DNA of 10,259 bases from WJKP01 sp964531215 (GTDB lineage Bacteria > Patescibacteriota > Patescibacteriia > CAIXNZ01). The notes beneath the pieces were generated by a model. The model saw only the letters and a program-made list of their open reading frames with translations, ran no database searches and was not told the DNA's origin. Position numbers and translations under genes: made by a program. This document shows, piece by piece, positions 1 to 5,740 of the stretch. Location: positions 1-10,259 of the forward strand of contig CAZHFK010000040.1 of assembly GCA_964531215.1 (NCBI GenBank), in the 5' to 3' direction. How positions within the stretch are numbered: position 1 is the first letter of the stretch; each line of letters opens with the position of its first letter.

Positions 1-5
1 CGCGA

Positions 6-32
6 GCCACGTCGTACTTGTACGACTGTGGC
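6..32. repeat. Strong hairpin at left window edge
   Basis: GCCAC (6-10) and GTCGTAC (11-17) pair with GTACGAC (20-26) and GTGGC (28-32), leaving a 2-nt loop and a single bulged T at 27. The hairpin lies 18 bp before the first REP-like palindrome, and I see no convincing coding frame across it. It may be part of the same dispersed repeat or the 3' non-coding end of something left of the window. Confidence 0.5.
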
Positions 33-50
33 GAGCGACAGGTCGAGGAA

Positions 51-100
51 GACCCACCTTCGCTCTTAGTGTTACTCAGAGCTACGGCGGGTCTTTTTTT
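51..100 (+). terminator. REP-like palindrome copy 1 followed by a T7 run
   Basis: Arms 51-65 (GACCCACCTTCGCTC) and 79-93 (GAGCTACGGCGGGTC) form an imperfect stem around a 13-nt loop, followed directly by seven T at 94-100. It can therefore act as an intrinsic terminator for a plus-strand gene left of the window. The arm sequence belongs to the same family as the palindromes at 181-213 and 1521-1550 (CCCRCC followed by GT or TT, then the complementary half). This copy has the longest loop and looks degenerate or interrupted. Confidence 0.55.
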
Positions 101-114
101 ATTTTATATAAAAT

Positions 115-167
115 AAAAAAGAGCCAAGGAAACAAGTTCTTAAAAAAGAAACAAGTTCCCAAGGCTC
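115..167 (-). terminator. Intrinsic terminator of the 289-residue gene, with three symmetric UU/UU internal loops
   Basis: Read on the minus strand, a long hairpin precedes a U-rich tail (complement of A115-A120). Paired segments are 121-125/163-167, 128-133/155-160 and 136-139/149-152, each separated by a 2x2 internal loop (126-127/161-162 and 134-135/153-154). The two positions that mispair on the plus strand (130/158 and 139/149) become G-U wobbles in minus-strand RNA, which supports minus transcription. The 11-mer GAAACAAGTTC occurs twice (129-139 and 148-158) as part of this structure. Confidence 0.75.
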
Positions 168-180
168 CAAATTTAACTGC

Positions 181-213
181 CTGCCCGCCTTAGCCTTTGG
201 CGACGGCGGGCAG
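181..213. repeat. REP-like palindrome copy 2, overlapping the 3' end of a gene
   Basis: Arms 181-195 (CTGCCCGCCTTAGCC) and 199-213 (GGCGACGGCGGGCAG) flank a 3-nt loop. The stem is interrupted at two positions only, in the same TTA/GAC context as copy 3 at 1521-1550. The minus-strand stop codon (TAA at 192-190) and the last codons of the 289-residue gene lie inside it, so the repeat supplies the C-terminal residues LPAVAKG. Confidence 0.65.
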
Positions 214-1059
214 GAGAAACGCCGACGCAGAACTCCACTTATCGTAGGTATCGTCAGTTCTGTAGTAGTAAAGTCCTATCCGCTTGTCGTTGCCGAACCA
301 TCCGAAGTCGAGGCAGGTGAAGAAATCGCCATCGGCATTCGGTGAGTACTCCACGCCAGCACAGTCGATGTTAAGGTAGTTTGCCTCAATTCGATCAGGA
401 TGCGTGAGGAGCAGAATTGCTATTTCATAAGCACCCAGTCCAAATTCCACTTCGGTAAAAACTACCCTGGCTCGACGAACGGATTTTCCGCAATGACGAA
501 TGCCGAACTGGAACGGCACAACCCAAAAGTCACCTGGCTGTTCGTTTAATTTGGAATGTCCCTTGGCTGTCTTCTCGGTCAGTTGCATGTGCTTGTCGGT
601 CAAGTTTCCTTCTCGAAAGTTTTTGAACTCGCAATAAATGGTGATCAAGTTTAGAACCGCTTCCAGTGCCTTTTGGTAGTTTTCCCCCACCTTATCAGGC
701 TTGGGAATTACTGCCCAGCCCTCAGCGTCTTCGGGAAGTTCACCGTTTGCCAGTTCTTGAACATGGCTAGCGTCGAGGTTAGGAAAATGCTCTAGCAAAG
801 TTTCCACCTGTTCCTGCGATGTACGGATACGGAATCCTTCGGGATAACCGTAGTTACTTTCCGTTTCCTCGTCCGCGAAAGGAAGAACTTTTTCCAGCTC
901 TTTTGGTTCGAATGGGTTACGATGTTCCAGAAATGCCCTGAGATGGTTGCCTGTAAGACCTTTCTGACCATTTGTCTTTGCCCCTGCCTTAAGCTGTTTC
1001 ATCAGCTCTTCGAGTAGTCCGAACGATACGTCCGAACCACTGATAACCATTTCTTTCAT
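190..1059 (-). CDS. Uncharacterised ~289-residue protein
   Basis: I cannot assign a function. The protein is soluble-looking, with no signal peptide or membrane segment. It has an acidic, helical N-terminal half with a PFEPKELEKVLPF stretch, a central region with GDFWVVPFQFG and VRRARVVF, and a short aromatic C-terminal module with YLNIDCAGVEYSP and SSASAFL. From memory, similar proteins with a related tail (IDCAG.EY...SASGFL) recur as hypothetical proteins in Patescibacteria; this is unverified. Two ATGs are possible: at 1065 the ATG directly abuts the AAAGGAGG (1073-1066), while at 1059 the spacing is 6 nt, so I chose 1059 (two residues shorter). The gene is visibly more GC-rich than the housekeeping genes to its right. 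It ends inside a REP-like palindrome and has its own terminator, so it looks like an independent, possibly mobile or acquired unit. Confidence 0.8.
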   Translation of the reverse strand: MKEMVISGSDVSFGLLEELMKQLKAGAKTNGQKGLTGNHLRAFLEHRNPFEPKELEKVLPFADEETESNYGYPEGFRIRTSQEQVETLLEHFPNLDASHVQELANGELPEDAEGWAVIPKPDKVGENYQKALEAVLNLITIYCEFKNFREGNLTDKHMQLTEKTAKGHSKLNEQPGDFWVVPFQFGIRHCGKSVRRARVVFTEVEFGLGAYEIAILLLTHPDRIEANYLNIDCAGVEYSPNADGDFFTCLDFGWFGNDKRIGLYYYRTDDTYDKWSSASAFLLPAVAKG

Positions 1060-1065
1060 GGCCAT

Positions 1066-1073
1066 CCTCCTTT
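1066..1073 (-). promoter_or_regulatory. Shine-Dalgarno AAAGGAGG that decides the start
   Basis: The perfect anti-16S match AAAGGAGG touches the upstream ATG (1065) with zero spacing, but stands 6 nt from the next in-frame ATG (1059). This favours 1059 as the true start. Confidence 0.75.
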
Positions 1074-1089
1074 GTGTGTGAATGTTCTT

Positions 1090-1171
1090 GTGTTGAAACT
1101 CTGGTCAACACTTCCAGCTTAATCTCACCATTGAGAATAAAAAGATTATAATAAATAATAATTTACCACAA
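1090..1171 (-). promoter_or_regulatory. Putative promoter and inverted repeat upstream of the 289-residue gene
   Basis: On the minus strand a consensus TATAAT lies at 1150-1145, with a weak -35 (TTGTGG, 1171-1166) at a short 15-bp spacing. Downstream, GTGTTGA (1090-1096) and TCAACAC (1105-1111) form a 7-bp inverted repeat around 8 nt. It could be an operator or a 5'-UTR hairpin. A smaller palindrome, TCTCA/TGAGA, sits at 1123-1136. The stretch 1112-1230 is otherwise AT-rich with nothing else I can support. Confidence 0.35.
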
Positions 1172-1268
1172 CTTTTTTATTATCAATTATTACATTAATA
1201 TCATAATTTATAATAAAAGTCAAGCGTTTTTTGAGCTTCACGAGACACATATAATATCCATTTTTATA

Positions 1269-1490
1269 ATGTCTCATTTCGTGCTTAAATTGACTGACCC
1301 GACGTGTCCCGAGTGCTTAAATGAGACACTGGAAAACGACCTTAAAAAAGCCCTTAGGTTCCCTAATCAGGGTGGTTCTGAATCGGAGTGGCCAGCTTTC
1401 GCTCGCCGAAGCAAATGTGCTCACGCACATTTTGTGGATGCGAGGCTGAATCAAATACGGCAGGCTACGGCTGGCTATGACCAGCAATAA
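1269..1490 (+). CDS. Doubtful 73-codon ORF in repeat-rich DNA
   Basis: The ORF encodes a 73-residue product with an early CPEC motif but no domain I recognise, and no Shine-Dalgarno sequence precedes the ATG. The DNA is unusually structured. GTCTCATTT (1271-1279) is the exact inverse of AAATGAGAC (1319-1327), GTGCTTAAAT is directly repeated at 1281 and 1313, and AAATGTGC/GCACATTT (1413-1432) forms a tight hairpin. The GC content is well above that of the flanking AT-rich spacers. It could be a small cysteine-containing protein, but a non-coding dispersed repeat or structured RNA that happens to stay open explains the inverted repeats equally well. Confidence 0.25.
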   Translation: MSHFVLKLTDPTCPECLNETLENDLKKALRFPNQGGSESEWPAFARRSKCAHAHFVDARLNQIRQATAGYDQQ

Positions 1491-1520
1491 AAATTTTAAA
1501 ACTCAGCGAGCTTCGGCCTA

Positions 1521-1550
1521 AGCCCACCGTAGCTTTAGCGAAGGTGGGCT
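1521..1550. repeat. REP-like palindrome copy 3
   Basis: Arms 1521-1534 (AGCCCACCGTAGCT) and 1537-1550 (AGCGAAGGTGGGCT) pair with only two internal mismatches, in the GTA/GAA block. This is the same position as the imperfection in copy 2 at 181-213. The conserved asymmetry indicates one repeat family rather than independent hairpins. No T-run follows, so it is not a good terminator. Confidence 0.65.
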
Positions 1551-1564
1551 GGTGAGGACCGGCT

Positions 1565-1594
1565 TTGACATTTGCGTGAATATTTTTTTAATTT
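1565..1594 (+). promoter_or_regulatory. Promoter of the marC-like/lipoprotein operon
   Basis: A perfect TTGACA -35 box (1565-1570) is followed after 17 bp by TTAATT (1588-1593), or after 18 bp by TAATTT (1589-1594). The -10 is weak, but placement 45 nt before the MarC-family ATG and the AT-rich discriminator make it the best promoter candidate here. Confidence 0.5.
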
Positions 1595-1638
1595 TTAATT
1601 TATGTTAAAATTATTTCATAAAATAAATAAAAAAAATT

Positions 1639-2241
1639 ATGATATCTTCAATTATTGGCTTTTTGGCCATGCTTAATCCGTTTGCCTTATTTCTTTATTT
1701 GAGCCCTTTAATGAAAGAGCTGGAACATAAAACTTTTTTAAAAGTTTTAGCCAAGGCAAGTATTATCTCTTTGATAATTTGCATTATTTTTCTTTTTATC
1801 GGTACTTTTTTATTTGAATCAATCCTGCAAATCCATTTTGAAGCTTTTAGGATTTTTGGCGGTATTATAATTTTTTCTTTTGCTTATCTTTTTATTGTCA
1901 AAGGCCAAAAAGCTTTTATCACTTTAAAAAGCGACCTAGATGATTTGGCTTCGGAAATAGCCTTACCTTTCATGGTGGGCGCCGGCACTATTTCATTATC
2001 TATTTTAATTACTGAAAAATTATCATTAGCCAAAGGATTATTGGCTCTTTTTATAATTTTTATTATAAATTTTATTTTTATTTATATTTTAAAATTTATC
2101 AGAGGTGAAATATCAAAAAGTAAATTCAGAAAAGCTTTTGATAAAAACATGGAAATCTTATTAAGGATTAATGGATTTTTCGTAGGCGCAATCGGGATTG
2201 ATATGATTATTACTGGTATTAATAATTTATTTATATTATGA
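1639..2241 (+). CDS. MarC family integral membrane protein
   Basis: This is a 200-residue polytopic membrane protein of the MarC/UPF0056 family. The biochemical function of the family is unsettled; the name comes from an early association with the mar locus that was not upheld. Family landmarks are visible in order: the NPFAL segment in the first helix (13-17), EAFRIFGGIIIFSFAY (68-83), ALPFMVGAGTISLSI (108-122, matching the usual PLxxGPGxI block), and the C-terminal RINGFFVGAIGIDMIITGI (176-194). About six membrane helices are expected, and the length is normal for the family. The start has no clear Shine-Dalgarno, only an A-rich leader. Its last codons overlap the next gene by 4 nt (ATGA), so the two are translated as a pair. 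Confidence 0.85.
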   Translation: MISSIIGFLAMLNPFALFLYLSPLMKELEHKTFLKVLAKASIISLIICIIFLFIGTFLFESILQIHFEAFRIFGGIIIFSFAYLFIVKGQKAFITLKSDLDDLASEIALPFMVGAGTISLSILITEKLSLAKGLLALFIIFIINFIFIYILKFIRGEISKSKFRKAFDKNMEILLRINGFFVGAIGIDMIITGINNLFIL

Positions 2242-2675
2242 AAAAAATATTATTTTTTATTTTAATTGGCAGTATTTTAATTACGGGCTGTACAAATCAA
2301 AACTTAAACAATAATCAACAAACCAATACCTTACCGACTCCCAATATAGATATCCAATTAAAAACCGATAAAGAAATTTATCATTCTCAGGAAAAAATAT
2401 TACTAACAGCTGAGATTTTAAGTGATCAAAATTTAAATGAGGTAATTATCATGGCCAAAGGCATTACCAATTCGGTTAATCGCAGTTATTTTAACCAAAG
2501 CAAGATAATCAATTTACAAAAAAATTCAAGACAGCAAATCAAATTCAGTCAAATTTTACCAAATTGTAATAGTTGCTCAGGTTTGAGACCTGGCAATTAT
2601 AATATTACCGTTAGCGTTAATAAACAAGGACAAAATTTAGGACAAAATAATCTACTGATAAAAATCCAACAATAA
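2238..2675 (+). CDS. Small predicted lipoprotein with an Ig-like fold
   Basis: The 145-residue product starts with MKK, a hydrophobic stretch and a lipobox ITGC (15-18), so Cys18 should be lipidated and the protein anchored outside the membrane. A low-complexity Asn/Gln/Thr linker (about 19-35) follows. The rest is beta-rich and reads like a single Ig-like or macroglobulin-type domain: KTDKEIYHSQEKILLTAEI, then LPNCNSCSGLRPGNYNITVSV with a CxxC that may form a disulfide. No catalytic motif is visible. The gene overlaps the MarC-like stop codon by 4 nt and lacks its own Shine-Dalgarno, so translation probably depends on termination-reinitiation. A membrane-surface role alongside the MarC protein is inference. 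Confidence 0.75.
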   Translation: MKKILFFILIGSILITGCTNQNLNNNQQTNTLPTPNIDIQLKTDKEIYHSQEKILLTAEILSDQNLNEVIIMAKGITNSVNRSYFNQSKIINLQKNSRQQIKFSQILPNCNSCSGLRPGNYNITVSVNKQGQNLGQNNLLIKIQQ

Positions 2676-2677
2676 AT

Positions 2678-2707
2678 ATAAAAGGGACGATTGGCCCTTT
2701 TATTTTT
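2678..2707. terminator. Bidirectional terminator between convergent operons
   Basis: A perfect 9-bp stem, ATAAAAGGG (2678-2686) with CCCTTTTAT (2695-2703), closes an 8-nt loop. T2704-T2707 follow on the plus strand, and an AT-rich tail follows on the minus strand. It ends the lipoprotein operon from the left and the antiporter operon from the right. Confidence 0.8.
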
Positions 2708-2950
2708 ACCCAAAATACCTTGACAAATATCCCCTTGGTTCAAAGCGAGTCGGTAGCGGTGCAAATTGCGCCACAAAGTCAGGCGCTGACCGGCCAGTTT
2801 TTTTATGATAAGTGGCGGCCAGATTTTTATAATGGACTGAAGCTCCCCGCCCGACTTGGGCTAATTTTTCCATTTCTTGTAAAATTTCGTCCGGGGAGAT
2901 GTGCCTGATTTTTTTCGTTTCTTAGGATTCCTTTTTAGTTGTTCAGCCAT
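2706..2950 (-). CDS. Small 81-residue protein, continuous only after a -1 frameshift
   Basis: Translation starting at ATG 2950, behind a perfect AAAGGAGG (2964-2957, spacing 6), gives MAEQLKRNPKKRKK and then runs to an early stop at 2861 (29 residues). If the ribosome slips back one base at the A AAA AAA heptamer (complement of T2909-2915), the frame continues for 67 more residues to TAA at 2708-2706. That extension includes an amphipathic helix, SPDEILQEMEKLAQV, and a YHKKTGRSAPDFVAQF segment. The extension has no start codon of its own near its beginning and is closed upstream by TAA. Composition is soluble, with a very basic N-terminus. I do not recognise a family. It follows the 25-residue ORF with an 8-nt overlap and ends right at the shared terminator. 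A degraded gene or a homopolymer assembly error is possible. Confidence 0.5.
2909..2915 (-). other. A7 slippery heptamer at the frame change
   Basis: In the zero frame the codons read CGA AAA AAA TCA, so the seven A are positioned exactly as a canonical X XXX XXX -1 slip site. They could equally permit transcriptional slippage or mark a one-base indel. Confidence 0.5.
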
Positions 2951-3020
2951 TTGTCTCCTCCTTTGTTTGAAAAATAACACCTCCTAAAAAAATCATCAAA
3001 AAACCTAATACGTCTGCCAT
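2943..3020 (-). CDS. 25-residue hydrophobic peptide, antiporter-linked
   Basis: A short ORF, MADVLGFLMIFLGGVIF followed by a polar charged tail, starts at ATG 3020. A perfect AAGGAGG (3033-3027) stands at the ideal 6-nt spacing. It begins 40 nt after the antiporter stop codon, and its own stop overlaps the start of the next small gene by 8 nt, which suggests translational coupling. The hydrophobic segment (about residues 4-17) is short for a membrane span but compatible with a membrane-embedded or amphipathic peptide. Size, position and ribosome-binding site resemble small accessory peptides of transporters (KdpF-like in concept, not in sequence). It could alternatively serve only as a coupling leader for the downstream gene. 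Confidence 0.5.
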   Translation of the reverse strand: MADVLGFLMIFLGGVIFQTKEETNG

Positions 3021-3060
3021 TATAAACCTCCTTGCTTGATAAAATTAACTTAAAAACCAA

Positions 3061-4206
3061 TCAAATCTCACAGGTCTTAGGTATTCTTTTGGCTATTAAA
3101 TTAATAAAAAACGGACCAATAAAGGTAGTAAACAAAGTCAAAGCCACCATGGCTGTCATTAAATTATTATCCAAAAAGCCCAATTCATGACCAATAAATA
3201 CGACTGCCAAAGTAGTTGACAGCTGTGGTGTGGTAGCCACTCCCAATAAAGCACTGGCCTGTCCTGAAAAACCAATTAAACGACCGGCAAAATAACCACT
3301 GATAAATTTGGCTAAAAATGAACCAAGAATCACTACGATTGTTAATAATAAAGCGGTTTTGACTTCAAATAACAAATAATAATCGGTCTCAGCTCCAACT
3401 ATTATGAAAAAAATAGGGATAAAAAGACCGTAACTAATAGCATGAATTTTTTGTTTTAAAACTTTACTTTTAACCGATTCCGATAAAACCAATCCGGTAA
3501 AAAATCCGGCAATAATCGGATGCAAGCCTAAAACTTCAAAAATAACCACCACACCAATCAATAACATAATAATCAAACGANNNNNNNNNNCCCTTAAAAA
3601 ATCAAAAAACTGACGCATTTTGGGAATTAAAATTTTTAACAATATCAATAAAATAACCAAAGAAATATAAAAAACCGGTAACGGTAAAAAAGTAACCGGA
3701 TCAAATGATTGTAAAACAATTGATAATAAAATTAAACTAATTACGTCTTCAATAATTGTTGCGGAAACGATTTCTCTACCCAATCTGGTATACAATAAAT
3801 TAGCGCCTTCAATTGACGGGATAATTACTGCCACAGATGAAGAAATAAAAATAATACCCAATAACAAGGCTGCTGAATTATGATAACCAAAAAAAACAGC
3901 AATAGCTGAACCGACTGCAAAAGGAATAAAAGCATTTAATAAAGAAATTATGGCGATATTTTTTTTCTCTTTGGCAAACCCCGATAATTTGACCTCCATA
4001 CCGGCAATAAACATTAAAAAAACCAAACCAATCTGGCCAAGAAAATCAATCGTCTCAGTTATTTGCAATACACCCAGACCATGAGGACCAATAATAATAC
4101 CGCCGATAATCAAAGCGATTACAAACGGTAAATGTAAACGGTTAAATAAGGCTGAGAAAAAAACAGCTGCAAATAAAATTATAAAAAAAGTTAAATATTC
4201 GAACAT
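3061..4206 (-). CDS. CPA2-family cation/proton antiporter (membrane domain only)
   Basis: This is a polytopic membrane protein of about 381 residues in the Na+/H+ exchanger (PF00999) family, CPA2 branch (KefB/KefC/NapA/GerN-like). It should exchange protons for Na+ or K+ across the cytoplasmic membrane. Landmarks are GLVFLMFIAGMEVKLS (60-75), SSSVAVIIPSIEG (122-134), the ion-site helix SATIIEDVISLILLS with an Glu153-Asp154 pair, the GLFIPIFFIIVGAETD block, and a late helix with ATTPQLSTTLAVVF and HELGF. It lacks the cytosolic RCK/TrkA-N domain found in KefC, so any gating must come from another subunit. A 10-N gap lies after residue 205, and the frame happens to be kept across it. No Shine-Dalgarno sits before the ATG. 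It is the first gene of a unit with two small genes downstream. Confidence 0.9.
   Translation of the reverse strand: MFEYLTFFIILFAAVFFSALFNRLHLPFVIALIIGGIIIGPHGLGVLQITETIDFLGQIGLVFLMFIAGMEVKLSGFAKEKKNIAIISLLNAFIPFAVGSAIAVFFGYHNSAALLLGIIFISSSVAVIIPSIEGANLLYTRLGREIVSATIIEDVISLILLSIVLQSFDPVTFLPLPVFYISLVILLILLKILIPKMRQFFDFLRXXXXRLIIMLLIGVVVIFEVLGLHPIIAGFFTGLVLSESVKSKVLKQKIHAISYGLFIPIFFIIVGAETDYYLLFEVKTALLLTIVVILGSFLAKFISGYFAGRLIGFSGQASALLGVATTPQLSTTLAVVFIGHELGFLDNNLMTAMVALTLFTTFIGPFFINLIAKRIPKTCEI
3581..3590. other. Scaffold gap (10 N) inside the antiporter gene
   Basis: Ten N interrupt a cytosolic loop of the antiporter. The open frame resumes correctly on both sides, so the true missing length is 1 modulo 3 if no other error is present. 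Confidence 0.9.
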
Positions 4207-4230
4207 ATATTATGAATTAGACATTAGTAA

Positions 4231-4300
4231 TTAGCTTTAAAGGGATCCCTGTAGGCTAAATTGATCTAAATATAAAAATCTCCTCTATTTTATTATAACA
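4231..4300 (-). promoter_or_regulatory. Putative antiporter promoter and leader hairpin
   Basis: On the minus strand an extended -10 box TGTTATAAT (4300-4292) lies just beside the palindromic element that ends at 4302, with no convincing -35. The resulting leader of roughly 80 nt contains TTAGC/GCTAA (4231-4235 and 4255-4259) enclosing the self-complementary AGGGATCCCT (4241-4250). It also has an AGAGGAG with no ATG in range. The 245-bp spacer 4207-4451 is filled by this leader, the element at 4302-4402 and the terminator at 4405-4434. Confidence 0.4.
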
Positions 4301-4301
4301 T

Positions 4302-4402
4302 AAAAACAGCATTTTTTTTGAAAATTTTATAGATGACTTTAGTCATCGTATATACGACCACTAAAGTGGTCTGTAAATTAATTTTAAAACAATGCTGTTT
4401 TT
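4302..4402 (+). repeat. Multi-palindromic element, copy A
   Basis: A ~101-bp element is closed by a perfect 12-bp inverted repeat, AAAAACAGCATT (4302-4313) and AATGCTGTTTTT (4391-4402). Its 40-bp core is three abutting palindromes that share single bases: GATGACTTTAGTCATC (4332-4347), CGTATATACG (4347-4356) and GACCACTAAAGTGGTC (4356-4371). Copy B at 8009-8110 has an identical core in opposite orientation. The terminal stem pair C4310-G4394 is T-A in copy B, a compensatory change. T-runs on either side would also allow it to terminate transcription. Confidence 0.85.
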
Positions 4403-4404
4403 TT

Positions 4405-4434
4405 AAAAAATAAAGGCGACATTTCTGCCGCCTT
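4405..4434 (-). terminator. Terminator of the aminotransferase gene
   Basis: AAGGCG (4413-4418) pairs with CGCCTT (4429-4434) around a 10-nt loop. On the minus strand a TATTTTTT tail (4412-4405) follows, 18 nt after the aminotransferase stop codon. Confidence 0.7.
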
Positions 4435-4451
4435 GGTTTTTAAAGATTTAT

Positions 4452-5666
4452 TCAAAGCTCTTTAATAACTTGTTCAAATTTTTTTAAGGTCTTGTCTATT
4501 TCATCTTCGGTAATAATGAATGGAGGTAAAAACCTAACTACTTGAGCTCCGGCTGTGCCAATCAAAATACCTTTTTCATGCATTTTTTGTACCACATCTG
4601 CTGCCAAAAAACCATGCTGAAGCTCAACTCCGATCATCAACCCCCTACCTCTAACTTCTTTTATAATCTCGGGATATTGATTTCTGATGGCATTTAATTT
4701 ATCCATAAAATATATCCCGTAGAAATGAGCTTTAATACAGTACTTTTCTTTTTCTATTTCTTTCATAACGGCTAAAGCAGCCGCACAAACAACCGGATTA
4801 CCACCAAAAGTGGCGGCATGTGATCCTGGCAAAAGATATTTACCAAGGTCATTTAAGGCAATCATTGCTCCAATAGGTAAACCTCCGCCAAGCGCTTTGG
4901 CCATGGTAATAATATGGGGATATTTATAGTAATTGGACATACTTTTGAATGAAAAAAAATCACCTGTACGACCAACACCGGTCTGAACTTCGTCAACAAT
5001 CCGGAGAAACTGAAATTCCTCGGATAAATCCACTATTTCCTGATGAAACTGCTCAGTCATCAAATGGACTCCGCCTTCAGCCTGGATCGTTTCATAGATG
5101 ATAGCGCAAACATCATGATCAACCACTTGACGTAAACTGTCAATATTATTTAACTCAGCAAACTCAACTTGTGGTACGCCGGGGGCGAATTTATCTTGCA
5201 TTTTATCCTGACCTGTCAGACTAATTGACATAAAAGTTCTGCCATGAAAACTGTTTTGCAAGGCAATAATCTTTTTTTTCTGAGGATCATGAACTTCATG
5301 AGCCCAGATACGCGCTAATTTAGCGGCAGCTTCATTAGCTTCGGTCCCGCTATTACAAAAAAATACTTTTTTTGAAGCATCGTAACCAGCCAGTTCCCAG
5401 GCTAATTCAGTCATAGGTGACGTAGCATAAAGATTACTAACGTGCATTATTTTTTTTGACTGGACATTAATAGCTTTAACAACTGCCGGATGGCAATGAC
5501 CTAAACTATTAACCCCCAGGCCACAAAGCAGATCAAGACATTTTTTCCGTTTCCCCTGGCGATTAATTGTCCAAACATAAGCCCCTTTTCCAGAAGTTAT
5601 TTCCAGGTCAAACTGGCCATAATTGGGCATCAACGCATCATCACATTGACGAGAAGTTTTGCTCAT
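4452..5666 (-). CDS. argD: ArgD-like class III PLP aminotransferase (acetylornithine aminotransferase type)
   Basis: This is a cytosolic class III aminotransferase of 404 residues, the normal family length. The closest sequence type I recognise is ArgD, which moves an amino group between glutamate and N-acetylglutamate semialdehyde in arginine synthesis and also serves as succinyl-DAP aminotransferase. Visible motifs are GLGVNSLGHCHP (49-60), SGTEANEAA (106-114), FHGRT (140-144), QAEGG (195-199), DEVQTGVGRTG with Asp225 for the PLP pyridine nitrogen, the PLP-lysine segment TMAKALGGGLPIG (Lys257), and HAATFGGNP (283-291). The start follows AAGGAGG with 5-nt spacing. No other arginine or lysine genes are in view, so the physiological substrate is open; ornithine or GABA-type relatives cannot be excluded. 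It has its own promoter and terminator. Confidence 0.85.
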   Translation of the reverse strand: MSKTSRQCDDALMPNYGQFDLEITSGKGAYVWTINRQGKRKKCLDLLCGLGVNSLGHCHPAVVKAINVQSKKIMHVSNLYATSPMTELAWELAGYDASKKVFFCNSGTEANEAAAKLARIWAHEVHDPQKKKIIALQNSFHGRTFMSISLTGQDKMQDKFAPGVPQVEFAELNNIDSLRQVVDHDVCAIIYETIQAEGGVHLMTEQFHQEIVDLSEEFQFLRIVDEVQTGVGRTGDFFSFKSMSNYYKYPHIITMAKALGGGLPIGAMIALNDLGKYLLPGSHAATFGGNPVVCAAALAVMKEIEKEKYCIKAHFYGIYFMDKLNAIRNQYPEIIKEVRGRGLMIGVELQHGFLAADVVQKMHEKGILIGTAGAQVVRFLPPFIITEDEIDKTLKKFEQVIKEL

Positions 5667-5709
5667 TTAAACCTCCTTTTTTGTTTAAGAACCTTGTTAT
5701 AATTAAATT

Positions 5710-5738
5710 AACTTAACACATAAATAAAAATATGTCAA
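5710..5738 (-). promoter_or_regulatory. Promoter of the aminotransferase gene
   Basis: On the minus strand a perfect TTGACA (5738-5733), 17 bp, then TAAGTT (5715-5710) preceded by TGT form an extended -10. It lies between the ABC terminator and the aminotransferase ATG at 5666, so the aminotransferase is transcribed separately from the ABC gene. Confidence 0.65.
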
Positions 5739-5740
5739 TT

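Noticed and set aside
2720..2908. Plus-strand 62-codon frame starting MTNIPLVQ
   Set aside because: It is antisense to the 81-residue minus-strand gene, has no ribosome-binding site, follows a terminator, and ends in a low-quality composition. The minus reading is more protein-like.
4241..4250. AGGGATCCCT as an operator
   Set aside because: It is a perfect 10-bp palindrome but single, inside a larger potential leader hairpin, with no second site to support a regulator.
4302..4402. CRISPR-like repeat array
   Set aside because: The repeated units are palindromes abutting with no spacers, and the second copy is 3.6 kb away in inverse orientation.
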